Source: Acuticoccus sediminis (GTDB lineage Bacteria; Pseudomonadota; Alphaproteobacteria; Rhizobiales; Amorphaceae). From it: a stretch of DNA of 64,000 nucleotides. The stretch covers positions 372,001-436,000 of the forward strand of contig NZ_QHHQ01000004.1 of the NCBI RefSeq assembly GCF_003258595.1, written 5' to 3'. Within the stretch, counting starts at the first letter, position 1, and each line of letters begins with the position of its first letter. The translations under genes and the position numbers were made by a program. The notes beneath the pieces were generated by a model that was not told where the DNA came from, did not search any database, and saw only the letters and a program-made list of their open reading frames with translations. Positions 47,555 through 58,263 of this stretch are shown in pieces.

Positions 47555-48799
47555 CTACTCTTTCATTCCGATAGGGTGCGCCGATGCATGCATCAGCCGT
47601 CCCCGCTCCGTCACCACCACGATCGCCAGAGAAATCACGGCAAAAAGCCCGTAGCCGACGATCAGGGGGTGCGCTGATCCGTCGTACATCTGGCCGATCG
47701 TGCCCCCCAGAATCGCCCCCATGCCCGTCATCGCGAAGCCGACGAACGAGGATCCCGTGCCCGCGATCGAGCCCAGCGGCTCCATCGCCAGCGCGTTGAA
47801 GTTCGGCAGCATCAATCCGATCAGGAAGAAGGATACTGACAAAAACGCGACCAGAGGCAGCATCGCGAACTCGCCGACGATCGCGTGGATGAGGTTCGTG
47901 ACCAGCGCCAGCGCCACGAACAGCAGCAGCGAGCCGTGCGACAGGCGGCGCATGCCGATCTTCTCGACGAACCGCGAGTTCACCAGGCTGGCCACGACCA
48001 TGCCGCCGGCAACGCTCGCGAAGATCAGCGGGAACCAGGTGACGACGTCGTAGACGTCCTCGAAAAGCTGCTGCGCGCTGGCGATGTAGGTGAGCAGGCA
48101 ACCGAAGATGAAGCCGAGGCTCATCGTGTAGCCCACCGTCTGGCGGCTCTGCAGGATGATCCGGACCGCGCGCAGGATCGGCACCGCCTTGTGCGAGCCC
48201 GATCCGGAACGCGGGTTCGTCTCCTCCAGCCGGGTCGACACCCAGATCATGATGCCGATCGAGAAGATCAGCAGGAACATGAAGATCGGCTGCCAGGATC
48301 CCAGCAGCGCCAGGAGGCTGCCGAGCGAGGGCGCGATGATCGGCAGGATGATGAAGACCATCATCACGATGCTCATGATCTGGCTCATGCCGCGGCCGAC
48401 GAAGCGGTCGCGCACCACGGCCACCGCGACGACCCGCGGGCCCGACGCGCCCAGCCCCTGGATGACCCGCGCCGCGAGCAGCGCCTCGAAGCTATGAGCG
48501 AAGATCGCCAGCAGCGTGCCGCCGATGTAGACGACGAAGCCGCCGATCAGGACGGGCTTGCGCCCGATCCGGTCCGACAACGGCCCGACCACAAGGTGCC
48601 CCGTCGCGAACGCCGCCATGTAGGCGGTGATCACGAACTGCTGCGAGTTGGGGTCCAGTAGCCCGAAGTCCGCCGCGATATTGGGCAGCGCCACGAGCAT
48701 GATGTCGACCGACAGCGCCGTCAGCGCCATCGACATCGCCATCATGCCCACAAACTCGGCCATGGAGGTATTGCCGAGTCTGTGTGATTGATCGCTCAT
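47555..48799 (-). CDS. MFS multidrug efflux transporter (Bcr/CflA type)
   Basis: A 414-residue, 12-helix inner-membrane protein. The Bcr/CflA N-terminal pattern is seen in LTALSVDIMLVALPNIAADF, the A-motif GPLSDRIGRKPVLIGG, and the C-motif-like RVIQGLGASGPRVVAVAVVRD. Likely drug/H+ antiport; substrate unknown. Confidence 0.9.
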   Translation of the reverse strand: MSDQSHRLGNTSMAEFVGMMAMSMALTALSVDIMLVALPNIAADFGLLDPNSQQFVITAYMAAFATGHLVVGPLSDRIGRKPVLIGGFVVYIGGTLLAIFAHSFEALLAARVIQGLGASGPRVVAVAVVRDRFVGRGMSQIMSIVMMVFIILPIIAPSLGSLLALLGSWQPIFMFLLIFSIGIMIWVSTRLEETNPRSGSGSHKAVPILRAVRIILQSRQTVGYTMSLGFIFGCLLTYIASAQQLFEDVYDVVTWFPLIFASVAGGMVVASLVNSRFVEKIGMRRLSHGSLLLFVALALVTNLIHAIVGEFAMLPLVAFLSVSFFLIGLMLPNFNALAMEPLGSIAGTGSSFVGFAMTGMGAILGGTIGQMYDGSAHPLIVGYGLFAVISLAIVVVTERGRLMHASAHPIGMKE

Positions 48800-48874
48800 T
48801 GCATCACTTTCTCAATTTGATTGCTGCGAGACCTAATGCGTCGGACGCGCAGCGACAGGCATGGCAGGTGTGCC

Positions 48875-49981
48875 CTACCCGCCTACCGAGCTCTCGCTTC
48901 GCCATCGCCGCCCCAGGGCGGAGACGATGGGCGGCAGCGAAAGGGAAAGAAGTATCATTCGCGCGGTGTGGATGAGCGCGACGAAGGCCACGTCGTAGTT
49001 CAGAAGGAAGGACAGCGCGATCATCGTGTCGATGCCGCCCGGCGCGTAGGCGAGGAAGACGGTCCCGAGCGGCCGGCCCAGCACCTCGGCGAAGACCGTC
49101 GCGACGGCGAGCGAGGTCAGCGCCGCCGCAACGAACCCGGCCAGCGAGGCGAGGAACATGCGCATCAGCCCGTCCCGCTCCACGCCGCGGAAGCGCAGCG
49201 CGACGCTCGCCCCCAGCATGATCAGCGCGAAGGCCGCCATCCAGTCCGGGATCGCGACACGTGCCAGACCGGTGATCGACATCGCCGCGCCGATGATGAG
49301 CGGCCCCATCAGCGCCGGCGCCGGGATCCGGATCTTGTAGGCGACGAACACCGCCACCGCGGTCAGCGCCAGCGTGAAGACGACGTCGAACGCGGTGGTG
49401 TCCGGCGGCGCCATGTGGAGCCCGCCCTGCTCCGAGCCGCCCAGCGCGAAGGGGATGATCGCCACCAGAATGAAGAGCCGAAGCGACTGGGCCATCACCA
49501 CCCGGTCCATCCGCGCGCCGCCGTCGGTGGAGACGGCCAGCACCAGCGGCAGGTTGCCCGGGATGGAGCCGCAGAGCGCGGAGAGCCGGTCCCAGCCGCC
49601 GAGCCAGCACAGCATCGCCGCGCTCGCCGCCGTGGTGCCGGCGATCACCATCACGAGACCCACCAGCGCGATGGGCGCCGTGGCGAGCTGCTGCAGCGCC
49701 TCGGGGCTGATGCTGGAGCCCATCACGGTGCCGAGCACGGAGAATGAGCCGGCGCGCACCGGGTTCGGCAGATCGATCGGCAGGCCGACCAGGATGGCGA
49801 TCGCCACCGCCGCCGCCGATCCCGTCAGGAAGGCGGCCGGCATGCCGATGGTGTTGAAGAGAAAGGCGCCGAGGGCGCCGATGCCGATGGCGAGCAGCGT
49901 CAGGGCCACACGCCGAGCGTTGAACGTCGGCGCCACGATGTCTGGCGCCGGTCCTGTCGATTCGTCGTGTGACGGAGGCAT
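48875..49981 (-). CDS. AbrB-family membrane protein (PF05145-type)
   Basis: A 368-residue polytopic membrane protein with a duplicated helical domain: GMPAAFLTGSAAAVAIAILV, CGSIPGNLPLVLAVSTDGG, RIPAPALMGPLIIGAAMSIT and YAPGGIDTMIALSFLLNYD. Pipelines often call it an AbrB transcriptional regulator or ammonia monooxygenase, but it is a membrane protein of unknown function. It follows gltD by 9 nt. Confidence 0.85.
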   Translation of the reverse strand: MPPSHDESTGPAPDIVAPTFNARRVALTLLAIGIGALGAFLFNTIGMPAAFLTGSAAAVAIAILVGLPIDLPNPVRAGSFSVLGTVMGSSISPEALQQLATAPIALVGLVMVIAGTTAASAAMLCWLGGWDRLSALCGSIPGNLPLVLAVSTDGGARMDRVVMAQSLRLFILVAIIPFALGGSEQGGLHMAPPDTTAFDVVFTLALTAVAVFVAYKIRIPAPALMGPLIIGAAMSITGLARVAIPDWMAAFALIMLGASVALRFRGVERDGLMRMFLASLAGFVAAALTSLAVATVFAEVLGRPLGTVFLAYAPGGIDTMIALSFLLNYDVAFVALIHTARMILLSLSLPPIVSALGRRWRSESSVGG

Positions 49982-49990
49982 GAGGCTCCC

Positions 49991-51409
<1,419 letters not shown>

Positions 51410-51560
51410 CGTCACCCTTTCATTCCATACCGCCGTTGACTGCAACGGATGGCAGTATGGGTCAATCTAAACGCGTCGTCCGACCTTCGAAGAGCGCACG
51501 GCGACGCGTTCGCGCCACAGATCAGTCCATGTCCGCGGCGCGTTCTTCAACGCGCCGACT

Positions 51561-52409
51561 TTACGTCTCGCCGCGAAGCCAAACAACGCGATGCGTCGCG
51601 GCTCCGTCCTGCGCCAGGAGATCGGTGAGCGCCGGAAGCAGCGCCTTCAGCTCCCCCTCCAGAGTGAAGGGCGGATTGACCACGATCACACCCGAGCCGG
51701 AAAGACCACCCTCGGCCTCCCCCCTGACGCTCAGCTCCGCCGCCAGGACCTTGGGGATCCCGGCGCCTCTCAGCCCCCTGTGCAGCGCCGCCACCGGCGC
51801 GCCCGCCTTCAGCGGATACCACAGGAGGTAGACCCCGCCCGCGAACCGGCGGTGCGCGGCCTTCAGACCGTCGACCAGCCGGTCCCAGTCGGCCGCCTCC
51901 TCGTAGGGCGGGTCGACCAGCACCAGGCCCCGCCGCTCCTTCGGCGGCAGATGCGCGCCGAGCGCTAGCCAGCCGTCGATGTGCAGCACCTTCACCCGCC
52001 TGTCGCGCCCCAGCGCGTCCACGAGAAGGCCATGGTCGACGGGATGCAGCTCGATCGCCTCCAGCGCGTCCCCTTCGCGCAGCATGTGCTGCACGATGAG
52101 GGGCGAGCCCGGATAGTGAAGGAGCCTCTCCCCCTCGTTGACCGCCGCCACCGCCTCACGGTACGGCGCCAGCAGCCCGGCCACGTCGTCCGGCAGCGTA
52201 GCGCCCGCGAGGCGGGCGATCCCGTCGCGCCACTCCGGCGAGCGGACCGCCTCCTCCGCGCCGAGATCGTAGAGGCCGATCCCGGCGTGGGTGTCGATCA
52301 CGCGAAACGGCTTGTCCTTGCGCCTCAGGTACGCGAGGAGCCGGGTCAGAACGACGTGCTTGAGGACGTCCGCGTGATTGCCGGCATGGAAGGCGTGCCG
52401 GTAGTTCAG
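51561..52409 (-). CDS. rlmJ: 23S rRNA (adenine(2030)-N6)-methyltransferase RlmJ
   Basis: Methylates A2030 of 23S rRNA. The 282-residue protein has LNYRHAFHAGNHADVLKHVV, SAM-binding VIDTHAGIGLYDL, YPGSPLIVQHMLREGD, catalytic DPPY in LVLVDPPYEEAADW and VVNPPFTLE. The conserved N-terminus requires a start at CTG 52409: no ATG, GTG or TTG exists in frame nearby until residue 32. CTG overlaps the upstream TGA stop as CTGA. Confidence 0.88.
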   Translation of the reverse strand: MNYRHAFHAGNHADVLKHVVLTRLLAYLRRKDKPFRVIDTHAGIGLYDLGAEEAVRSPEWRDGIARLAGATLPDDVAGLLAPYREAVAAVNEGERLLHYPGSPLIVQHMLREGDALEAIELHPVDHGLLVDALGRDRRVKVLHIDGWLALGAHLPPKERRGLVLVDPPYEEAADWDRLVDGLKAAHRRFAGGVYLLWYPLKAGAPVAALHRGLRGAGIPKVLAAELSVRGEAEGGLSGSGVIVVNPPFTLEGELKALLPALTDLLAQDGAATHRVVWLRGET

Positions 52410-53347
52410 GGCTGGCCCGCCTCCGCCCCCTCGGCGAGGAAGGCGCGCACCATCCCGGCGGAATTCTCCGCGGCGATCGCCATGAAGGTCTCCATCTCGT
52501 TCTCCGCCTCGCTCCCGCCGGCGAGATCCGACAGGGAGCGGAAGGCGATGAACTTCACGCCATTGGTCGCCGCGACCTGCGCCACGGCCGCGCTCTCCAT
52601 GTCGACAACGCTCGCGTCGAACGTGTCGAACACGTACTTGCGGAACTCCGCATTGTCGACGAAGGCCGAGCCGGACACGCCGTTGCCGCCGACCACCACG
52701 CGCGGCGCCTCGCTGAGGCACACGCCCGCGCCGGTGCAGCTCTCCAGCGCCACCTTCACCGAGGCCCGGGTCGCCCGCGTCAGCAGCCCCTCGTCCACCT
52801 CGAACCAGAACCGGTGCTCCGGCTCCTCGTGCCCGTCCGAGCGGACGAGCTCCGGCTGCGGGTACAGCATGCCGTAGTTCGGATACTCGGCGTGCATGAA
52901 GGACGGGATGGAGTAGCCGTCGGTGGTCTTCCGGGCGATGAGGACGTTGAAGTACGACGCCCAGCGGTCCGGCACGACCACCTCGCCGAGGGTCAGCGAC
53001 GGATCCACGCCACCGGCGATCCCGGAGAAGACGATGGTGTCGACCGTGTAGCGGTCGAGTACCATCTGCGCCGACATCGCGGCGTTGACCATGCCGACGC
53101 CCGACAGGAGCAGCACGACGGGCGTCCCGTCGATGGTCCCGGTGACGAAGCGCACACCGTTCTCGACCGCGTCCGTACGGTCCTCGATCATCTCCTGAAG
53201 CACGCCCCATTCCGGCGCGAAGGCCGACATGACCGCGATGCGCGGGGTGGGATCGACCGGCTCCGCGGCGGCCGCGAACGGCACGCCGACGCCAACCGCC
53301 GCGGCAAATGCCACGGCGGCCAGGGGCCTCGCGAGGGCGCGGATCAC
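52406..53347 (-). CDS. Secreted nucleoside phosphorylase/MTA-SAH nucleosidase-like protein
   Basis: A 313-residue protein with signal peptide (AVAFAAAVGVGVPFAAAA) followed by a phosphorylase-superfamily domain: IAVMSAFAPEWGVLQEMIED, LLLSGVGMVNAAMSAQMVLD, FSGIAGGVDPSLTLGEVVV, and the active-site region VVDMESAAVAQVAATNGV with RSLSDLAGG. Predicted periplasmic purine (deoxy)nucleosidase or phosphorylase. The start GTG 53347 overlaps the gltB stop as GTGA; its own stop overlaps rlmJ. Confidence 0.85.
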   Translation of the reverse strand: MIRALARPLAAVAFAAAVGVGVPFAAAAEPVDPTPRIAVMSAFAPEWGVLQEMIEDRTDAVENGVRFVTGTIDGTPVVLLLSGVGMVNAAMSAQMVLDRYTVDTIVFSGIAGGVDPSLTLGEVVVPDRWASYFNVLIARKTTDGYSIPSFMHAEYPNYGMLYPQPELVRSDGHEEPEHRFWFEVDEGLLTRATRASVKVALESCTGAGVCLSEAPRVVVGGNGVSGSAFVDNAEFRKYVFDTFDASVVDMESAAVAQVAATNGVKFIAFRSLSDLAGGSEAENEMETFMAIAAENSAGMVRAFLAEGAEAGQP

Positions 53348-56300
53348 TCCGCCGCCATCCCGATGCGCTGTGCCTCCATCTCTTCCATCGCGCGGCGATA
53401 GTCGACCGGCATGACCTTCACGAACTTCGGCCGGAAGAGGTCCCAGTTGTCGAGGATCGCCTGACCGCGCGCCGAACCCGTGTACTTCACGTGGTTCTGG
53501 ATCATGGTCAGCAGGCGCTCCTCGTCGTGGTGCGTCATGTTGACGGAGACGTCGACGCGCCCCTTCGTCTCGAGGTCGCCGCCATGGTGGTGGAGGCGCT
53601 CCATGAGGTCGTCCTCCTCGACGACCGGCTCGAGGTCGACCATCGCGAGGTTGCAGCGCTTCTTGAAGTCGCCCTCCTCGTCGAGCACGTAGGCGACGCC
53701 GCCGGACATGCCCGCCGCGAAGTTGCGGCCCGTGTAGCCGAGCACCGCGACCGCACCGCCGGTCATGTACTCGCAGCCGTGGTCGCCGCAGCCTTCCACC
53801 ACCGCGACCGCGCCGGAGTTGCGCACCGCGAAGCGCTCGCCCGCCACGCCCGAGAAGTAGGCCGAGCCGGCGATCGCGCCGTAGAGCACGGTGTTGCCGA
53901 CGATGATCGCCTCGCTCGGGACGATGGTCGACTCCGGCCGCGGCTTGACGATGATCCGCCCGCCGCAGAGGCCCTTGCCGACGTAATCGTTCGCATCTCC
54001 GGTCAGGTCGAGCGTGACGCCGGTCGCAAGCCAGGCGCCGAACGACTGGCCGGCGGTCCCCGTCAGCTTCACGACGACGGACCCGTCCGGCAGGCCCTCC
54101 ATGCCGTGCGCCTTGGCGACCGCGCCCGACAGCATCGCGCCGACCGTACGGTCGATGGAGCTGACCTGCTTCTCGATCACCACCTTCTCGTGCTGGTCGA
54201 TCGCCCCCCGCGCCTCGGCGACGAGCTGGCGGTCGAGGACCGTCTCGATCGGGTGGAGCTGGCGCGTCGTGTTGCGCTGCTCCTCCATCGGCTCCGGCAT
54301 CTTCACGAAGACCTTGCGGAAATCGAGGCCCTTCGCCTTGTAGTGGTCGAGCAGGCGGTGCTGGTCGAGGACGTCGACCATGCCGATCGCCTCGTCCATC
54401 GTGCGGAATCCCGCCTCGGCGAGGTATTTGCGCACCTCCTCAGCCACGAAGAACATGAAGTTGATCACGTGCTCGGGCTGGCCCTTGAAGCGGCGGCGCA
54501 GGACCGGGTCCTGGGTCGCGACGCCCACCGGGCAGGTGTTGAGGTGGCACTTCCTCATCATGATGCAGCCGGCCGCGATCAGCGGCGCGGTCGAGAAGCC
54601 GAACTCGTCGGCGCCCAGCAGCGCGCCGATGAAGACGTCGCGGCCCGTCTTCAGGCCGCCGTCGACCTGCAGGCGGATGCGCGAGCGAAGGCCGTTGGCG
54701 ACCAGCGTCTGGTGCGCCTCGGCAAGTCCCATCTCCCACGGCGAGCCGGCGTGCTTGATCGAGGTCAGCGGCGAGGCGCCCGTACCACCGTCGTAGCCCG
54801 CGATGGTGATGTGGTCCGCCCGCGCCTTGGCGACACCCGCCGCGACCGTGCCGACGCCCACCTCGGAGACGAGCTTGACCGAGATGTCGGCCCCCGGGTT
54901 GACGTTCTTCAGGTCGAAGATGAGCTGCGCCAGATCCTCGATCGAGTAGATGTCGTGGTGCGGCGGCGGAGAGATGAGGCCCACGCCCTGCGTCGAGTGG
55001 CGCAGCTTGGCGATCACCGCGTCAACCTTGTGGCCGGGCAGCTGGCCGCCTTCGCCGGGCTTGGCACCCTGCGCCATCTTGATCTGGATCTGGTCGGCGT
55101 TGACCAGGTACTCGGTCGTCACGCCGAAGCGGCCCGAGGCGACCTGCTTGATCGCCGAGCGCTTGGACGCGCCGGACGGGAGCGGACGGAACCGGTCCGG
55201 ATCCTCGCCGCCCTCACCCGTGTTCGACTTGCCGCCGATCTGGTTCATGGCGAGCGCCAGCGTCTCGTGCGCCTCCTTGGAGATGGCGCCGAGGCTCATC
55301 GCACCCGTCACGAAGCGCTTGACGATCTCCGCCGCCGGCTCGACGTCATCGAGCGCGACGGGGGCGCGGCCGAGCTCGTCCGCGTTCTTGATGCGGAAGA
55401 GGCCGCGCAGGGTGAACCGGCCCGACTCCTCGTTCACGAGGCGGGAGTACTCGTCGAACCTGTCCTGCGCGTTGCCGCGGACGGCGTGCTGCAGGTTGGC
55501 GACCGTGTCGGCGACCCAGAAGTGGTGCTCGCCGCGCGTGCGGAAGGCGTACTCGCCGCCGACGTCCAGGTGACGGGCCATCAGCACGTCGTCGGAGAAG
55601 GCGATCTTGTGCCGGCGCACGGTCTCCTCGGCGACCTCCATGAGGCCGACGCCCTCGATCGTCGTCGCGGTGCCGAAGAAGAAGCGGTCGACGAAGTCCT
55701 GGCTGAGGCCCACGGCGTCGAAGATCTGCGCGCCGCAGTACGACTGGTAGGTGGAGATGCCCATCTTGGACATCACCTTCAGCAGCCCCTTGTCGATCGA
55801 CTTGATGTACCGCTCGACGATCTCGGCGTCGTCGACCTCCTCCGGGAAGCCCTTGTGGAGCTCGGTCAGCGTCTCGAACGCGAGGTACGGGTTGATCGCC
55901 TCCGCGCCGTAGCCGGCGAGGACGGCGAAGTGATGCACCTCGCGCGGCTCACCCGTCTCCACGACGAGGCCGACGGACGTGCGCAGGCCCTTGCGGATCA
56001 GGTGATGGTGGACGCCCGCCGTCGCCAGCAGCGCCGGGATCGCGATGCGCGAGCGCGACACCAGACGGTCCGACAGGACGATGATGTTGTACCCGTCGCG
56101 CACCGCCTTCTCGGCCCGGTCGCACAGGCGGTCGATCATGTCGGCCATCCCCTCCGCGCCCTGCTCGGCCGGGTAGGTGATGTCCAGCGTCTTGGTGTGG
56201 AACTGGTCGTCCGCGATGTCGCCGATCTCGCGGATCTTCTCCAGATCGTCGTTCGTCAGGATCGGCTGGCGCACCTCGAGCCGCTTGCGCTTGGTCTGCC

Positions 56301-58014
56301 CCTCAAGGTCGAAGAGGTTCGGGCGTGGGCCGATGAACGACACCAGGCTCATGACGAGCTCCTCGCGGATCGGGTCGATCGGCGGGTTCGTCACCTGGGC
56401 GAAGTTCTGCTTGAAGTACGTGTAGAGCAGCTTCGACTTGTCCGAGAGGACCGACAGCGGCGTGTCGGTGCCCATCGAGCCGAGCGCCTCCTGCCCGGTG
56501 ATCGCCATCGGCGACAGGAGCAGCTTCAGGTCTTCCTGCGTGTAGCCGAAGGCCTGCTGGCGGTCGAGCAGCGACTCGTTCGTGCGCGGCGCGCGGCTGC
56601 GCACCTGGCGCTGGTCCTCGAGGACGATCTGCGTCTTGTCGAGCCACTCCTGGTACGGCTTCTCGGACGCGAGCTGATGCTTCACCTCCTCGTCGGAGAT
56701 GATGCGGTGCTCCTCGAGGTCGATGAGCAGCATCTTGCCGGGCTGGAGGCGCCACTTGGTCTTGATGCGGGTCTCGTCGATCGGCAGCACGCCGGCCTCG
56801 GAGCCCATCACGACGAGACCGTCGTGGGTCACGCAGTAGCGCGCCGGGCGCAGGCCGTTCCGGTCGAGCGTCGCGCCGATCTGGCGCCCGTCGGTGAAGA
56901 CGATCGCGGCCGGTCCGTCCCACGGCTCCATCAGGGCGGCGTGGTACTCGTAGAAGGCGCGCCGCTCGTCGCTCATCAGCGGGTTGCCGGCCCAGGCCTC
57001 GGGCACCAGCATCGCCATCGCGTGGGCGAGCGAGTGCCCGCCCTGGACGAGGAATTCCAGCGCGTTGTCGAAGCAGGCGGTGTCGGACTGGCCCTCGTAG
57101 GAGATCGGCCACAGCTTGGAGATCTCGTCGCCGAACAGCGACGAGGACGCCGTCGCCTGGCGCGCGGCCATCCAGTTCTTGTTGCCCCGCAGGGTGTTGA
57201 TCTCGCCGTTGTGGGCGACCATGCGGAACGGATGGGCGAGGCCCCAGGACGGGAACGTGTTGGTCGAGAAGCGCTGGTGGATGAGCGCCAGCGCCGACTT
57301 GAACCGCTCGTCCGTCAGGTCGGCGTAGTAGGCGCCGAGCTGGTGGGCGAGGAACATGCCCTTGTAGACGATCGTGCGGCAGGACAGGGAACAAATCACG
57401 AAACCGAACTCGGCCGGCGACCGGCCCTCGTAGACGGTGTTCGAGATCACCTTGCGCAGGATGAAGAGCCGGCGCTCGAAGTCCGTCTCGTTCTCGATCC
57501 CCGGCCCGCGACCGATGAAGAACTGCTTGATGACCGGCTCGGACGCCTTCACCGACTCCGACAGGACCCCGGAGTGCACCGGCACGTCGCGCCAGCCGAG
57601 CAGGGTCTGCCCCTCGGCGGCGATGACGTCCTCGACGACCTGCGTCTTGTCGAGGTGGTCGGGCGGCAGGAACATCATGCCGACGGCGTACTCGCCCTTC
57701 GCCGGCAGCTCGAAGCCGAGCCGGGCCGCCTCCGCGCGGAACAGCTCGTCCGGCATCTGCATCAGCAGGCCGGCGCCGTCGCCCATCTCCGGGTCCGCGC
57801 CCACCGCGCCGCGGTGGGTCAGATTGACGAGGATCTCGAGGCCCTGCTTGACGATCTCGTGCCGCGCCACGTTGTTGATGTCGGCAATGAAGCCGACACC
57901 ACATGCATCATGCTCCTTGTCGGCCCGGTAGAGGCCCTCCGTCGGAGCACGACGGGTCGCGGTGGTGGTCGTCTTTTGCGTGTGAGAGCGTGCGATGGGC
58001 AGCAGCTGGGTCAT
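53344..58014 (-). CDS. gltB: Glutamate synthase (NADPH) large subunit
   Basis: Glutamine amidotransfer to 2-oxoglutarate. The 1556-residue protein has an N-terminal nucleophile Cys at about residue 38 (HDACGVGF) after a removable propeptide, the class II glutaminase domain, the central domain, the FMN domain (DGGTGASPLTSIKHAGSPWE), the 3Fe-4S motif CIMMRKCHLNTCPVGV and the C-terminal beta-helix (GCGDHGCEYMTGGAVAVLG). ATG 58014 has AAGGAG 8 nt upstream; a TTG two codons earlier is rejected. Confidence 0.97.
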   Translation of the reverse strand: MTQLLPIARSHTQKTTTTATRRAPTEGLYRADKEHDACGVGFIADINNVARHEIVKQGLEILVNLTHRGAVGADPEMGDGAGLLMQMPDELFRAEAARLGFELPAKGEYAVGMMFLPPDHLDKTQVVEDVIAAEGQTLLGWRDVPVHSGVLSESVKASEPVIKQFFIGRGPGIENETDFERRLFILRKVISNTVYEGRSPAEFGFVICSLSCRTIVYKGMFLAHQLGAYYADLTDERFKSALALIHQRFSTNTFPSWGLAHPFRMVAHNGEINTLRGNKNWMAARQATASSSLFGDEISKLWPISYEGQSDTACFDNALEFLVQGGHSLAHAMAMLVPEAWAGNPLMSDERRAFYEYHAALMEPWDGPAAIVFTDGRQIGATLDRNGLRPARYCVTHDGLVVMGSEAGVLPIDETRIKTKWRLQPGKMLLIDLEEHRIISDEEVKHQLASEKPYQEWLDKTQIVLEDQRQVRSRAPRTNESLLDRQQAFGYTQEDLKLLLSPMAITGQEALGSMGTDTPLSVLSDKSKLLYTYFKQNFAQVTNPPIDPIREELVMSLVSFIGPRPNLFDLEGQTKRKRLEVRQPILTNDDLEKIREIGDIADDQFHTKTLDITYPAEQGAEGMADMIDRLCDRAEKAVRDGYNIIVLSDRLVSRSRIAIPALLATAGVHHHLIRKGLRTSVGLVVETGEPREVHHFAVLAGYGAEAINPYLAFETLTELHKGFPEEVDDAEIVERYIKSIDKGLLKVMSKMGISTYQSYCGAQIFDAVGLSQDFVDRFFFGTATTIEGVGLMEVAEETVRRHKIAFSDDVLMARHLDVGGEYAFRTRGEHHFWVADTVANLQHAVRGNAQDRFDEYSRLVNEESGRFTLRGLFRIKNADELGRAPVALDDVEPAAEIVKRFVTGAMSLGAISKEAHETLALAMNQIGGKSNTGEGGEDPDRFRPLPSGASKRSAIKQVASGRFGVTTEYLVNADQIQIKMAQGAKPGEGGQLPGHKVDAVIAKLRHSTQGVGLISPPPHHDIYSIEDLAQLIFDLKNVNPGADISVKLVSEVGVGTVAAGVAKARADHITIAGYDGGTGASPLTSIKHAGSPWEMGLAEAHQTLVANGLRSRIRLQVDGGLKTGRDVFIGALLGADEFGFSTAPLIAAGCIMMRKCHLNTCPVGVATQDPVLRRRFKGQPEHVINFMFFVAEEVRKYLAEAGFRTMDEAIGMVDVLDQHRLLDHYKAKGLDFRKVFVKMPEPMEEQRNTTRQLHPIETVLDRQLVAEARGAIDQHEKVVIEKQVSSIDRTVGAMLSGAVAKAHGMEGLPDGSVVVKLTGTAGQSFGAWLATGVTLDLTGDANDYVGKGLCGGRIIVKPRPESTIVPSEAIIVGNTVLYGAIAGSAYFSGVAGERFAVRNSGAVAVVEGCGDHGCEYMTGGAVAVLGYTGRNFAAGMSGGVAYVLDEEGDFKKRCNLAMVDLEPVVEEDDLMERLHHHGGDLETKGRVDVSVNMTHHDEERLLTMIQNHVKYTGSARGQAILDNWDLFRPKFVKVMPVDYRRAMEEMEAQRIGMAAE

Positions 58015-58029
58015 CGTCAATCTCCTTCA

Positions 58030-58084
58030 GCCCGCAAGCGGGCACGCCTCTTAATCGGGTCGCCCGTCTCCCTCAGGACGGGCG
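58030..58084 (-). promoter_or_regulatory. Two-hairpin leader of gltB
   Basis: Stem CGCCCGTC/GACGGGCG (58061-58084, 8-nt loop) and stem GCCCGC/GCGGGC (58030-58043, 2-nt loop) lie directly before the gltB Shine-Dalgarno. The first loop contains GGG that can pair with a downstream CCC. No known riboswitch class is recognised. Confidence 0.35.
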
Positions 58085-58263
58085 GCTCGAGCACCCGTCC
58101 AGATTGTTCGGAGGCTCGGCACGCGCTGCCGTATCGTCGCAGCGCGGCAGTTCGATATAACGTGTTTGTTCGCCCACGCAAACGGCACTGTTACCCGTCC
58201 GTCATGCAAGGGTGTGGCCAAACCGCCAACGCGCCGGGAACGCTCAGGCGGCCCCTGGCCCAT

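Noticed and set aside
48875-49981. AbrB-type transcriptional regulator
   Set aside because: The protein is polytopic membrane throughout, with no DNA-binding domain; the name is an annotation carry-over.
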